In this document: positions 1 through 7,830 of the stretch, in pieces
Numbering within the stretch: position 1 is the stretch's first letter
Layout: each line of letters opens with the position of its first letter
From: Acinetobacter sp. HR7
Lineage (GTDB): Bacteria > Pseudomonadota > Gammaproteobacteria > Pseudomonadales > Moraxellaceae
Reading direction: 5' to 3'
NCBI RefSeq assembly: GCF_000773685.1
Contig: NZ_JPQO01000200.1
Span: 1 to 47,640, forward strand
Length of the DNA stretch: 47,640 bases
Made by a program: the position numbers and the translations under genes
Notes under the pieces: generated by a model
Databases searched by the model: none
Told to the model about the DNA's origin: nothing
What the model saw: the letters and a program-made list of their open reading frames with translations, nothing else

Positions 1-35
1 CACTCATTTTTACTACATTTTGCTAATATTTGCTT

Positions 36-70
36 AACTGACTGGCATTACCCCAATGGAGTGCTTTTAA
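36..70 (+). repeat. 18-bp repeat plus terminator-like hairpin, left edge
   Basis: Positions 36-53 read AACTGACTGGCATTACCC, the exact reverse complement of the last 18 bases of the window. On the plus strand it runs into a small imperfect hairpin (GCATT pairing with AGTGC around a CC/GG step) and a short T-run. This looks like the 3' end of a plus-strand transcript that begins left of the window and converges on hslO. It could be a terminator of a neighbouring gene or the end of a small repeated RNA gene. I could not identify the family. Confidence 0.5.
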
Positions 71-87
71 AAGACCTGTTTCAGTCA

Positions 88-963
88 TTAACTGAGATGT
101 TCACCAAATAAACCCAGCGCTTCTTCAGCGGTAAAAGTGTAGTGGCTATTACAGAACTGGCAGTTCATTTCAATCGGATTCTGGAATTCCAGGGTCTCAC
201 GTACTGCTTCTGCACCAATCTGCTGTAGGGCAAGGGCACAACGCTCTTTGGAACAGGTACAGCCGAATTTCAAATGTTCGACTTCCGGTAAACGTACCTG
301 TTCTTCGTTATACAGGCGATACAGGATTTCATTGGCATCCAGACCAATCAGCTCTTCGGCTTTCAATGTTTCGGTCAGCATGGTCAGACGTGGCCACAGG
401 TCTTCATCGACACGGCGTTGCTCTTCTTCGCTGTTACGTGGCAACAGCTGGATCAGCAGACCGCCAGAGCGTTTCAGGTCACTCGCCAATACAATATGGG
501 TCGGAATCTGGGCAGACAGGTCATAGTATTGCATCAGGCAACCAGCCAGCGTGTCACGATCCAGCGGAACAATCCCCTGATAACGTTCACCAAATTCTGG
601 TTCGATATTGATAAATAGCACCGGATTGGTCAGGGATTTTAAAACGGTACTGCTGTCTTCAGCGACCTGAAAACGTGGGTCTTCTTCATAATCTGCCAAC
701 GCACGGACTTCACCCAGATGGTTACATTCAGCCATGGCCCATTTAAAGGTACCCGAAGCCTGAATCTGCAGACTGATACGGCCCTTGATTTTCAGGGTGC
801 TAGCCAGTAGCGCCGTCGCACTGAGCATTTCACCAATCAGGATTTGTACCGCAGGGGCGTAGTTACGCTGTGCCAGAATGGTTTGTAAAGTTTCCTGAAG
901 ATGCACTACTTCACCACGAACAGGGCTATCTTCAATAAAAAAGCGTTGGCGTAAATCAGACAT
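88..963 (-). CDS. hslO: Hsp33 redox-regulated chaperone
   Basis: Cytosolic holdase that is activated by oxidative unfolding and protects proteins during oxidative or heat stress. The 291-residue length matches the family. The C-terminal zinc redox switch is intact: a CxC pair at Cys235/Cys237 and a CxxC pair at Cys268/Cys271, with an extra cysteine at 242. The start at 963 is preferred over an ATG at 975 because the GGAG just before it lies at normal spacing and overlaps the upstream ATG. It is the last gene of a minus-strand run priA, antiporter, hslO, and is 50 bp from the antiporter gene. The redox-switch motif makes the identification very secure. Confidence 0.96.
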   Translation of the reverse strand: MSDLRQRFFIEDSPVRGEVVHLQETLQTILAQRNYAPAVQILIGEMLSATALLASTLKIKGRISLQIQASGTFKWAMAECNHLGEVRALADYEEDPRFQVAEDSSTVLKSLTNPVLFINIEPEFGERYQGIVPLDRDTLAGCLMQYYDLSAQIPTHIVLASDLKRSGGLLIQLLPRNSEEEQRRVDEDLWPRLTMLTETLKAEELIGLDANEILYRLYNEEQVRLPEVEHLKFGCTCSKERCALALQQIGAEAVRETLEFQNPIEMNCQFCNSHYTFTAEEALGLFGEHLS

Positions 964-1013
964 AAAATTCTCCATAACCCTGCTTTAATGGTGGCACTAT
1001 TGTAAAACACAAG

Positions 1014-2867
1014 TTATGACAGATCATCTGTTAAAGCATCAATTCCTGTGCCGTTTGAATTCTGTTGTTTCTGTATTAGCTTGTTGATGGTTTTGCCATG
1101 CTGATCCTGTTCAAATAGATGGCTGAGTTCAGCCATGCTGCTGTGGTGCTGTTCATATAGTGGGGCAGAACCCGGTTCAGCTTGCTGCTGAGCTGTAAGC
1201 AAAGCTTCATCGTGTTTTTTGAATTTTAAAACTGCCTGTTTGGCGTCCTCGACAGACTGAATGGTTTCGGTCAGAAATGCTTGGGTCAGCGCCAAGGCAG
1301 AGAGATAGGTTTCCCGGAAAATCTGTTCCACACCCAGTTCACTCAGCAAATGTGCATGATGACGATCCCGGGCACGTACCCATAATTTCAGATCGGGATA
1401 ATTCCAGCGTAGATGACGTACGACCAGTAGCGAGTCTTCAATATCATCAATCGCAACGATGATCTGCTGTTTAGAATCAATATCAACTAACTGTAATGAA
1501 GTGGGTTCAGTTGCATCAGCCTGATAAAAGGGAATGCCTTGTTCTTTGAGTAGATTAGAGGCTTCCACGCTATTGTCCATGACGCTAAAGCTCAGACCTT
1601 GTTGATGCAGAATCCGTCCGATGATCTGCCCAAAACGGCCAAAGCCGATCAATAGAATCGGCGTAGTAGGCAGACTTTCACTCTGCTGTTCAAAGTCTGT
1701 GACCAGATAAGATGGCTTGTTCAGTCGGGGCAAAATTTGACGATCCAGCAGCCAGTATAAGAGTGGCGTAAACAGCATGGACAATGAAACTATTGCCAGC
1801 AATAGGGACAGTAATTGTTGATCCAGTATTTGATGGTTTATGGCAATGATCAAGGCAACAAAGGCAAATTCACCACCCTGTGCCAGACTGGCGGCCATCA
1901 AGCTGCTGGTGCGCCAGCTGTTTTGGTAATAACGGGCAATCGCCAGACTCAGTGCAAATTTACATAGAACCAGCAGCAAAGTACCGCCAATGATCAGTCC
2001 CGGTATGTTCAGTACATCGGGTAACTGAATCGCTAGACCGATACTAATAAAACATAATCCGATCAGTAAGCCTTGAAATGGCTGTACCGCATGATCAACA
2101 TGGGATTTAAATTCAGAATCTGCTAACAGGATACCGGCAAATAGAGCACCCAGATAGAGATTCAGTCCCAGAGTTTGCATTAGAACTAGCAGCCCTAGCG
2201 TTACAGAAATCGCGACGACTGCATGTAGGTCATGACTGTGGCTACGGGCGATCCAGCGATAGAGGGGCTGCATCAAATAACGATTGCACAGGAATAACCC
2301 GGTAAAGGTCGCGATGATCGCAGCAAAATAGGCCACGCCATGTTCGGTAGAGTTCATGCCCGCAAACAGGGGAATCACAGCGATTAAAGGAATCACGAGC
2401 AGTGCCTGAATCAGCAGGCTGCTATAGCTGAGCTGTCCATGGCTGGTATTGAGCTGATCCTGACGTATCAGCTGCTGAATACTTAGGCTCATGGCAGACA
2501 AGCTGCCTGCTAGCCCAATGACCACACTACTGACCAGACTTTGCTGTAGCAATAGAGCAGCTAATAGGGTGAATACTGTCGCGGAACCAAAGACTAGGAC
2601 TGCCGTTGAAATCCAGGTCGATTGCTTGATCTGGAGAAAGCGTTGTGGCTGTAGCTGCAGGCCCACCCAGAATAATAATGTCAAAATGCTGACTTCGAGT
2701 AATCTAGATTGCAGGGCAGGATCAATTTCTAGCCCTAATACACCGGAACCCAGCAACAGTCCAACCAGTAAATAGCTAAGTACCGCAGGCAATTTCAGAT
2801 ATCGGGCTATGGGAACGAACAGCAGGGCCATCGCCAGAATCAGGGTCATTTGCAACAGTATCGACAT
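1014..2867 (-). CDS. KefB/KefC-type monovalent cation:proton antiporter (CPA2)
   Basis: Inner-membrane cation/proton antiporter of the CPA2 family, probably moving K+ or Na+ against H+. The first ~380 residues are a chain of about 12 hydrophobic helices (Na+/H+ exchanger domain). From about residue 400 comes a cytosolic TrkA-N nucleotide-binding domain with the glycine motif LLIGFGRFGQIIG and a downstream acidic DATEP motif. The 617-residue length is typical of KefB/KefC, and the C-terminal tail is hydrophilic and Gln-rich. AAGG sits about 7 nt before the ATG. It lies between priA and hslO on the same strand with short gaps, so co-transcription is likely. Whether it is glutathione-gated like true KefC cannot be told, and no KefG/KefF ancillary gene is adjacent. 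Confidence 0.88.
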   Translation of the reverse strand: MSILLQMTLILAMALLFVPIARYLKLPAVLSYLLVGLLLGSGVLGLEIDPALQSRLLEVSILTLLFWVGLQLQPQRFLQIKQSTWISTAVLVFGSATVFTLLAALLLQQSLVSSVVIGLAGSLSAMSLSIQQLIRQDQLNTSHGQLSYSSLLIQALLVIPLIAVIPLFAGMNSTEHGVAYFAAIIATFTGLFLCNRYLMQPLYRWIARSHSHDLHAVVAISVTLGLLVLMQTLGLNLYLGALFAGILLADSEFKSHVDHAVQPFQGLLIGLCFISIGLAIQLPDVLNIPGLIIGGTLLLVLCKFALSLAIARYYQNSWRTSSLMAASLAQGGEFAFVALIIAINHQILDQQLLSLLLAIVSLSMLFTPLLYWLLDRQILPRLNKPSYLVTDFEQQSESLPTTPILLIGFGRFGQIIGRILHQQGLSFSVMDNSVEASNLLKEQGIPFYQADATEPTSLQLVDIDSKQQIIVAIDDIEDSLLVVRHLRWNYPDLKLWVRARDRHHAHLLSELGVEQIFRETYLSALALTQAFLTETIQSVEDAKQAVLKFKKHDEALLTAQQQAEPGSAPLYEQHHSSMAELSHLFEQDQHGKTINKLIQKQQNSNGTGIDALTDDLS

Positions 2868-2906
2868 TTCTAACCTTAAATTTTATTTCATGTACCACAG
2901 ACAGGC

Positions 2907-5144
2907 TTAGCTCAGCTCTTGAGGATCGACATCTAGCGTGAGTTTCATGGAAGAGGGTTTATCCTGCAGCATGGCCTGCCACCATGCCCGGACATAATAG
3001 TGCAAGCGGGCACGCTCAGCAGAGAGCAGTACCATATGCGACTGGTAACGTCCCGCCTTGCGTTCCATGGGGGCCGGAATTGGTCCCCAGATCTCTAGAT
3101 CAAGGTCCTGATATTGCCTCAACAGCGCTGCATGTTTCTGTAGGAATTCAGTATTTAAGTTCTGGTCACGTGATTCACAGCGGATCATCACCGCATAGCG
3201 ATAGGGTGGCATGCGGGCAATTTGCCGCTGTGCCAATGTCTGTTTGGCGAAAGCACGGTAATTTTCATTGACCAGAGTATTCAGCAAGGCATGATCGGGA
3301 CGCAAGGTCTGTAAATAGACATCGCCTTTACGTTCACCACGGCCAGCACGGCCCGCCACCTGTACAATCAGCTGGGCGGTACGTTCCGTGGCTCGAAAAT
3401 CGACACTCAGCAGGCCAGAGTCAATATCCAGGATTGCCACCAGCGTCACATAAGGGAAATGGTGACCTTTGGCCAACATTTGGGTGCCGAGCAGAATTGC
3501 CGGTTCGCTTTTCTGAATCTTGTCATAGATTTTCTGCCAGCTGCCGACCCGGCTGGTCGAGTCGCGATCGACCCGGATCACCTCATGATTCGGGAAGAGT
3601 TCATTCAGCTGTTCTTCAACCTTGCCGGTGCCCATGCCTAGGGTTTTTAGTTCGGTATGGTTACAGCTCGGACAATGATCCGGCATGCGGTGAATGGTAC
3701 CACAGTGGTGGCAATGCAGATGCTGATAAGGCTGGCGGTGCACCGTGAAATTCGCATCACAATGCGGGCATTGCGCCTGCCAGCCGCAGCTGTCACAGAT
3801 CAGTACCGGTGCATAACCACGACGGTTCAGGAAAACCAATACCTGTTCCTTTTTATCCAGCCGTTTCTGCATTTCCTGAATCAAATGCAGACTGATGCCA
3901 TGCTGCTTCTGAGCAACTTTCAGGTCCAGAATATGCAGTTTTGGCATCAATGCCGCACCGGCACGCTGGTTCAGTTCCAGCACCTGCATCTTGCCATTTT
4001 CCACTAATGCATAACTGTCGATGCTTGGCGTGGCAGAACCGAGCACGACGGGACATTGCTGTAAATGTCCACGATACAGGGCCACGTCCCGAGCATGATA
4101 GCGGAAGCCTTCCTGCTGTTTAAAAGACAGGTCGTGTTCTTCATCCAGAATAATCAGGCCCAGATTCGGCATTGGGGTATAAATTGCAGAACGGGTGCCG
4201 AGTACGATCGAGGCTTTACCGGTTTCTGCGGCCTGCCAGGCTTGCAGACGTTTCGAGTCATTCAGGCCAGAATGCAGCAGGGCAATATGGCAATGGAAGC
4301 GTGATTGGAAACGACTGATGGTTTGCGGGGTCAGGCCAATTTCCGGTACCAGTACCAGCACTTGTTTGCCCTGTTTCAGTACCTTTCCCATGATCTGTAA
4401 ATAGACTTCGGTCTTGCCGCTGCCGGTCAGGCCATCCAGCAAAAAAGCCTGGTATTTATTTTTGTATTTTAATACCTGCTGAATGGCATGCTGCTGTTCC
4501 GGGTTTGCAGTCAGTGGCATCTGTGCCAGCTGAACAGGTGGTGGGCTAAAATCCTGCGCTTCCAGCACACATTCACAAATACCTTTTTTCTCTAAAGCCT
4601 TCAGGGTTGCGGTATCAACACCCGCCAGATTCAATATGGTTTCTGTAGTACCGACAGGATGCAGTTTTAAAATCTTATAGGCTTCTTGCTGACGTTCGGA
4701 ACGACGAACTTTGGCTTCAGCCTGATCATCCAGCAGTTTCCAGGTACGTGCCAGCAGGTTATAAGGTTTGCCTTGACGGAGTAATGTTGGTAGGGCACTT
4801 TGCACCACTTCACCAATCGGGAACTGATAATACTGCGCCGACCAGTTCAGCAGATTGAGTACTTTGGCATCAATAATCGCCCGATCATCCAGCAGCTCGG
4901 TAATGTCTTTGAGCTTGAAACTGCTATCCAATGGAGCATCTGGAGGCAATTTTTCCATAATTACCCCAACCAGATGCTGCCGACCAAAAGATACTGCCAC
5001 GCGTGCGCCAACTTCGGCCTGCTGGTATTGTCCTGCACTTAGGCTGTAATCAAAACAGTCAAACAGATGTACAGGCACGGCGACACGGACGCGATAAATC
5101 GGAGCAGGGGAAACAGGCTGATCGGGCATGGGTAAATGAGGCAT
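2907..5144 (-). CDS. priA: Primosomal replication restart helicase PriA
   Basis: 3'-to-5' DNA helicase that reloads the replisome at stalled forks. Visible in order are the N-terminal DNA-binding domain, the Walker A motif GLTGSGKTEVYLQ, the DEEHD Walker B box, the eight-cysteine zinc-binding region (CDSCG, CPHCD, CHHCG, CPSC) and helicase motifs V/VI ending with VAGRAGRG. The open frame extends 76 codons further upstream to 5372, but that part does not resemble PriA. I chose ATG 5144, which gives 745 residues, close to the family's ~730. It is divergent from gspF with a 135-bp gap, and the long version would overlap gspF. It heads the minus-strand run into the antiporter and hslO. Confidence 0.95.
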   Translation of the reverse strand: MPHLPMPDQPVSPAPIYRVRVAVPVHLFDCFDYSLSAGQYQQAEVGARVAVSFGRQHLVGVIMEKLPPDAPLDSSFKLKDITELLDDRAIIDAKVLNLLNWSAQYYQFPIGEVVQSALPTLLRQGKPYNLLARTWKLLDDQAEAKVRRSERQQEAYKILKLHPVGTTETILNLAGVDTATLKALEKKGICECVLEAQDFSPPPVQLAQMPLTANPEQQHAIQQVLKYKNKYQAFLLDGLTGSGKTEVYLQIMGKVLKQGKQVLVLVPEIGLTPQTISRFQSRFHCHIALLHSGLNDSKRLQAWQAAETGKASIVLGTRSAIYTPMPNLGLIILDEEHDLSFKQQEGFRYHARDVALYRGHLQQCPVVLGSATPSIDSYALVENGKMQVLELNQRAGAALMPKLHILDLKVAQKQHGISLHLIQEMQKRLDKKEQVLVFLNRRGYAPVLICDSCGWQAQCPHCDANFTVHRQPYQHLHCHHCGTIHRMPDHCPSCNHTELKTLGMGTGKVEEQLNELFPNHEVIRVDRDSTSRVGSWQKIYDKIQKSEPAILLGTQMLAKGHHFPYVTLVAILDIDSGLLSVDFRATERTAQLIVQVAGRAGRGERKGDVYLQTLRPDHALLNTLVNENYRAFAKQTLAQRQIARMPPYRYAVMIRCESRDQNLNTEFLQKHAALLRQYQDLDLEIWGPIPAPMERKAGRYQSHMVLLSAERARLHYYVRAWWQAMLQDKPSSMKLTLDVDPQELS

Positions 5145-5176
5145 CCTGATGAATTTTCGTCGTGCTGAAAAGTCAG

Positions 5177-5206
5177 TTGTGTTAGAGTGAGCAGATAATT
5201 TATATC
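5177..5206 (+). promoter_or_regulatory. Possible sigma70 promoter for gspF
   Basis: TTGTGT at 5177-5182 and TATATC at 5201-5206, separated by 18 bp, lie in the divergent priA/gspF gap about 75 bp before the gspF start. This is only a moderate match to the -35/-10 consensus. Confidence 0.3.
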
Positions 5207-5279
5207 TAAGAATATGAATGATTTTGATGGTCTGACGCAACTGCGTTAGCGCAATTTTTGGGAAAATTAGAGCATTACA

Positions 5280-6485
5280 ATGCCTGCATATCAATTTATC
5301 GCGCTTGATGCCTCGGGCAAGCAGCAAAAAGGCGTGCTTGAAGGAGACTCTGCACGTCAGATCCGTCAGCAATTACGTGACAAAGATCTGATTCCGGTCT
5401 CCGTCGATCCGGTCGAGCAGAAAGACAAGCACTACCGGCCACGCTGGTTTGAAAAAAGCATCACGGCTTATGATCTGGCACTGATGACCCGACAATTATC
5501 GGTGCTGGTGGCTGCCGGTATTCCGCTGGAAGAAGCGATTCGTGCCGTGGGCAAGCAGAGCGAAAAGGTGCATGTGCAGAACCTGCTGATGTCCGTGCGT
5601 TCCAAGGTGCTGGAAGGGCACAGTCTCGCGCAGGGTTTGCAGCAATCTGGACGGTTTCCGGAACTATATATTGCCACCATTGCGGCGGGTGAGCGTTCTG
5701 GACATCTGGATCTGATCATGGATCAGCTGGCGGACTATACCGAAAACCGCTTTGCCATGCAGAAAAAAATTCAGGGCGCGATGATCTATCCGATCATTTT
5801 GCTGCTGATGTCCTTTGCCATTGTCATGGGACTGATGACTTATGTGGTACCGGACATTGTCAAAACCTTTGACCAGAGTAAAGATGCCTTGCCGTGGATC
5901 ACCGTGGCTTTAATGAAAGCCAGCGATTTTATTCGGATGGCTTGGCCTTTTCTATTAGCGGGTAGCGCCGTCGGTATTTTCCTGTTAATCCGTTTTCTGC
6001 GGACGACAGCAGGGCATTATGCCTTTGACCGGCTGACTCTAAAATTACCGCTGTTTGGGAAATTATCGCGTGGCATTAATGCCGCACGTTTTGCCAGTAC
6101 CTTATCGATTCTGACCCGTTCTGGCGTACCACTGGTTGATGCACTAAAGATTGGTGCAGCGGTAAGTAATAACTGGGTGATTCGCGATGCAGTGAATCTG
6201 GCAGCAGAAAAAGTGACTGAAGGTGGCAATTTGGCGACTCAGCTGGAGCGTAGTGGTTATTTCCCACCGATGATGGTACAAATGATTCGCAGTGGTGAAT
6301 CTTCCGGTGAGCTGGACCGGATGCTGGAGCGGGCATCGACTATGCAGGACCGCGAAGTGACCACACTGATTTCGACTTTACTGGCTTTGCTGGAACCACT
6401 GATGTTGGTGCTGATGGCGAGTATTGTATTGGTGATCGTGATTGCAGTGATGCTACCAATTGTAAATATGAATAATATGATTTAA
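5280..6485 (+). CDS. gspF: Type II secretion inner-membrane platform protein GspF
   Basis: Polytopic inner-membrane platform protein of the type II secretion system, which couples the GspE ATPase to pseudopilus assembly. It starts with the family's typical MPAYQFIALDASGKQQKG N-terminus and has two T2SSF repeats (roughly residues 70-190 and 270-395). Three hydrophobic segments lie near 168-192, 220-240 and 370-397. The length of 401 is standard. It is followed 73-88 bp later by gspG, with which it probably forms an operon. The other gsp genes are not in this window. Confidence 0.95.
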   Translation: MPAYQFIALDASGKQQKGVLEGDSARQIRQQLRDKDLIPVSVDPVEQKDKHYRPRWFEKSITAYDLALMTRQLSVLVAAGIPLEEAIRAVGKQSEKVHVQNLLMSVRSKVLEGHSLAQGLQQSGRFPELYIATIAAGERSGHLDLIMDQLADYTENRFAMQKKIQGAMIYPIILLLMSFAIVMGLMTYVVPDIVKTFDQSKDALPWITVALMKASDFIRMAWPFLLAGSAVGIFLLIRFLRTTAGHYAFDRLTLKLPLFGKLSRGINAARFASTLSILTRSGVPLVDALKIGAAVSNNWVIRDAVNLAAEKVTEGGNLATQLERSGYFPPMMVQMIRSGESSGELDRMLERASTMQDREVTTLISTLLALLEPLMLVLMASIVLVIVIAVMLPIVNMNNMI

Positions 6486-6573
6486 ACCGGATATGGGTAA
6501 AATTCCAATTATAGAAAGCCCAAACAGATTTTTGAAATTAAGCAATGAGAGACATTGAATGAAAAGGACTGAC

Positions 6574-7044
6574 ATGATGAATCAACAGCTAGGTTCTTCA
6601 AAAGTAGGTGCATGTATGACGCGTATCAAACATGCTTCAGGTTTTACCCTGATTGAAGTGATGGTAGTGATCGTGATTCTTGGCGTACTGGCTGCACTGA
6701 TCGTACCAAATGTGATGGGCCGTGGTGAAAAAGCCAAAGTCGATACAACTGTCATTAAGCTGCAAAGCGTGGCTGGTTCACTGGACCAGTACAAGCTCGA
6801 CAATGGCAAATATCCAAGCATGCAGGATGGTGGTCTAGATGCTTTAGTGAATAAACCAGCTTCAGCAAAAAACTGGCTGCCAGGTGGCTATGTCAAAGGC
6901 GGTTATCCGAAAGACAGCTGGGATAATGACCTGCAATATGTGATTCCGGGCACCAATGGTCGTCCATTTGATCTGTACTCATTTGGTGCCGATGGTCAGT
7001 CTGGTGGCGAAGATACTGATGCTGATATTTATTATCAGCCTTAA
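6574..7044 (+). CDS. gspG: Type II secretion major pseudopilin GspG
   Basis: Major subunit of the type II secretion pseudopilus. The prepilin peptidase site is visible as ASG/FTLIEVMVVIVILG, with Glu at position 5 of the mature protein. The C-terminal half has the GspG signatures of a substrate-like LDNGKYPS region, the glycine/tryptophan-rich SWDNDLQY segment and an acidic calcium-loop-like end (GGEDTDADI). The start is uncertain: AAAAGGA at 6562-6568 supports ATG 6574 or the adjacent ATG 6577, giving a leader of about 22 residues. ATG 6616 would give a more usual leader of about 8 residues, and ATG 6559 is also open. The mature protein is the same in every case. Confidence 0.94.
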   Translation: MMNQQLGSSKVGACMTRIKHASGFTLIEVMVVIVILGVLAALIVPNVMGRGEKAKVDTTVIKLQSVAGSLDQYKLDNGKYPSMQDGGLDALVNKPASAKNWLPGGYVKGGYPKDSWDNDLQYVIPGTNGRPFDLYSFGADGQSGGEDTDADIYYQP

Positions 7045-7078
7045 CTGAGAATCATTATAAATTTCCAGTAATGGAATA

Positions 7079-7123
7079 TATCACTTCACTTGATTGGATA
7101 TCTCAATTTTAAGTGAAGTGATA
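7079..7123 (+). terminator. Perfect 13-bp hairpin downstream of gspG
   Basis: TATCACTTCACTT (7079-7091) is exactly complementary to AAGTGAAGTGATA (7111-7123) around a 19-nt loop, starting 35 bp after the gspG stop. No T-run follows, so it could be a 3' stabilising stem rather than an intrinsic terminator. The rest of the gap to 7328 is AT-rich and shows no gene. Confidence 0.5.
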
Positions 7124-7327
7124 ATAACTCTTAATTATAAAATATAATCTAAAATTTTGAATCTTATATAAATTTTATAATAAGCTTTATTTGAGAGTTA
7201 TAATAAGAATTATTCCCATATTGATTGATTACAAATATCGTAAAATATGGAGATATATAGACTTTTCATTTTTCTAAAAAAGCTCATAATGATCTCAATG
7301 GCACTTATTTAGCCAAAGGAGATGAGT

Positions 7328-7663
7328 ATGAAAGCATTAATTTTAGGAGATGAAATAAACCAGTTTCATTGGTCAATGCTGAAATCTGTCCTTTTGGTTT
7401 TGAGTATTCTTCCAGTCAGCCAAGGGATGTTGTATCTATGGCAAAGCACTGAAGGTAGCAGCCAGATTATGGTAGGTTTCTTTGCCTTGAGCCTGATGAG
7501 TAGCCTGTTGGCTTTGTGTTTCTGGTCTGCCTTAAAAGCTAGTGTGAGCTATGTACATCAGGAAGATGTATCATCTTTTGAGCGTACCATCGTTCAACTC
7601 TATCGTTACCTGCCGATGCTGTCTTTGGCGAGTATGATGTCTTATCTCACTACACAGATTTAA
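7328..7663 (+). CDS. Small membrane protein of unknown function
   Basis: 111 residues with two clear hydrophobic helices (about residues 20-37 and 46-70) and a weaker third near the C-terminus (93-108), so it is probably an inner-membrane protein. The start at 7328 is chosen because a strong AAAGGAG lies six bases before it; an ATG at 7322 overlaps that ribosome-binding site. It is a stand-alone gene between gspG and a strong terminator. I recognise no family. The convincing ribosome-binding site and the following terminator argue that it is real. Confidence 0.75.
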   Translation: MKALILGDEINQFHWSMLKSVLLVLSILPVSQGMLYLWQSTEGSSQIMVGFFALSLMSSLLALCFWSALKASVSYVHQEDVSSFERTIVQLYRYLPMLSLASMMSYLTTQI

Positions 7664-7680
7664 TCATCTCTCCCAATAAA

Positions 7681-7711
7681 AAAAAACCGAGGATTGCGCC
7701 TCGGTTTTTTT
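7681..7711 (+). terminator. Rho-independent terminator
   Basis: AACCGAGG (7685-7692), loop ATTGCG, CCTCGGTT (7699-7706), flanked by an A-run and a T-run. It ends the small membrane-protein gene and could also work on the minus strand. Confidence 0.9.
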
Positions 7712-7712
7712 A

Positions 7713-7822
7713 TAGCTCCTCCCTTTTAAAAAGGGTGAGAAGCAATGCTTCGTAAAGGAGGGATTAAAAATAAGCTATAAATTTAATCCCCCTAAATCCC
7801 CCTTTGATAAAGGGGGACTTCA
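7713..7822. repeat. Multi-hairpin palindromic intergenic element
   Basis: Four nested or adjacent inverted repeats in 110 bp: CCCTTT/AAAGGG with outer CTC/GAG (7718-7739); GAAGC/GCTTC (7739-7751); GGGATTAAA/TTTAATCCC (7760-7790); and TCCCCCTTT/AAAGGGGGA around a 3-nt loop (7797-7817). This layout resembles dispersed palindromic elements common between Acinetobacter genes. It lies just after the 3' end of lnt. The family assignment is from memory only. Confidence 0.6.
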
Positions 7823-7830
7823 TAGGTGAA

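Noticed and set aside
5145-5372. N-terminal extension of the PriA frame
   Set aside because: Adds 76 residues unlike PriA and would overlap the gspF start; the start at 5144 gives the normal length.
7560-7580. AAGATG/CATCTT palindrome resembling the arms at 22642 and 30559
   Set aside because: Lies inside the coding region of the small membrane protein with a 3-bp spacer and lacks the full octamer arms.
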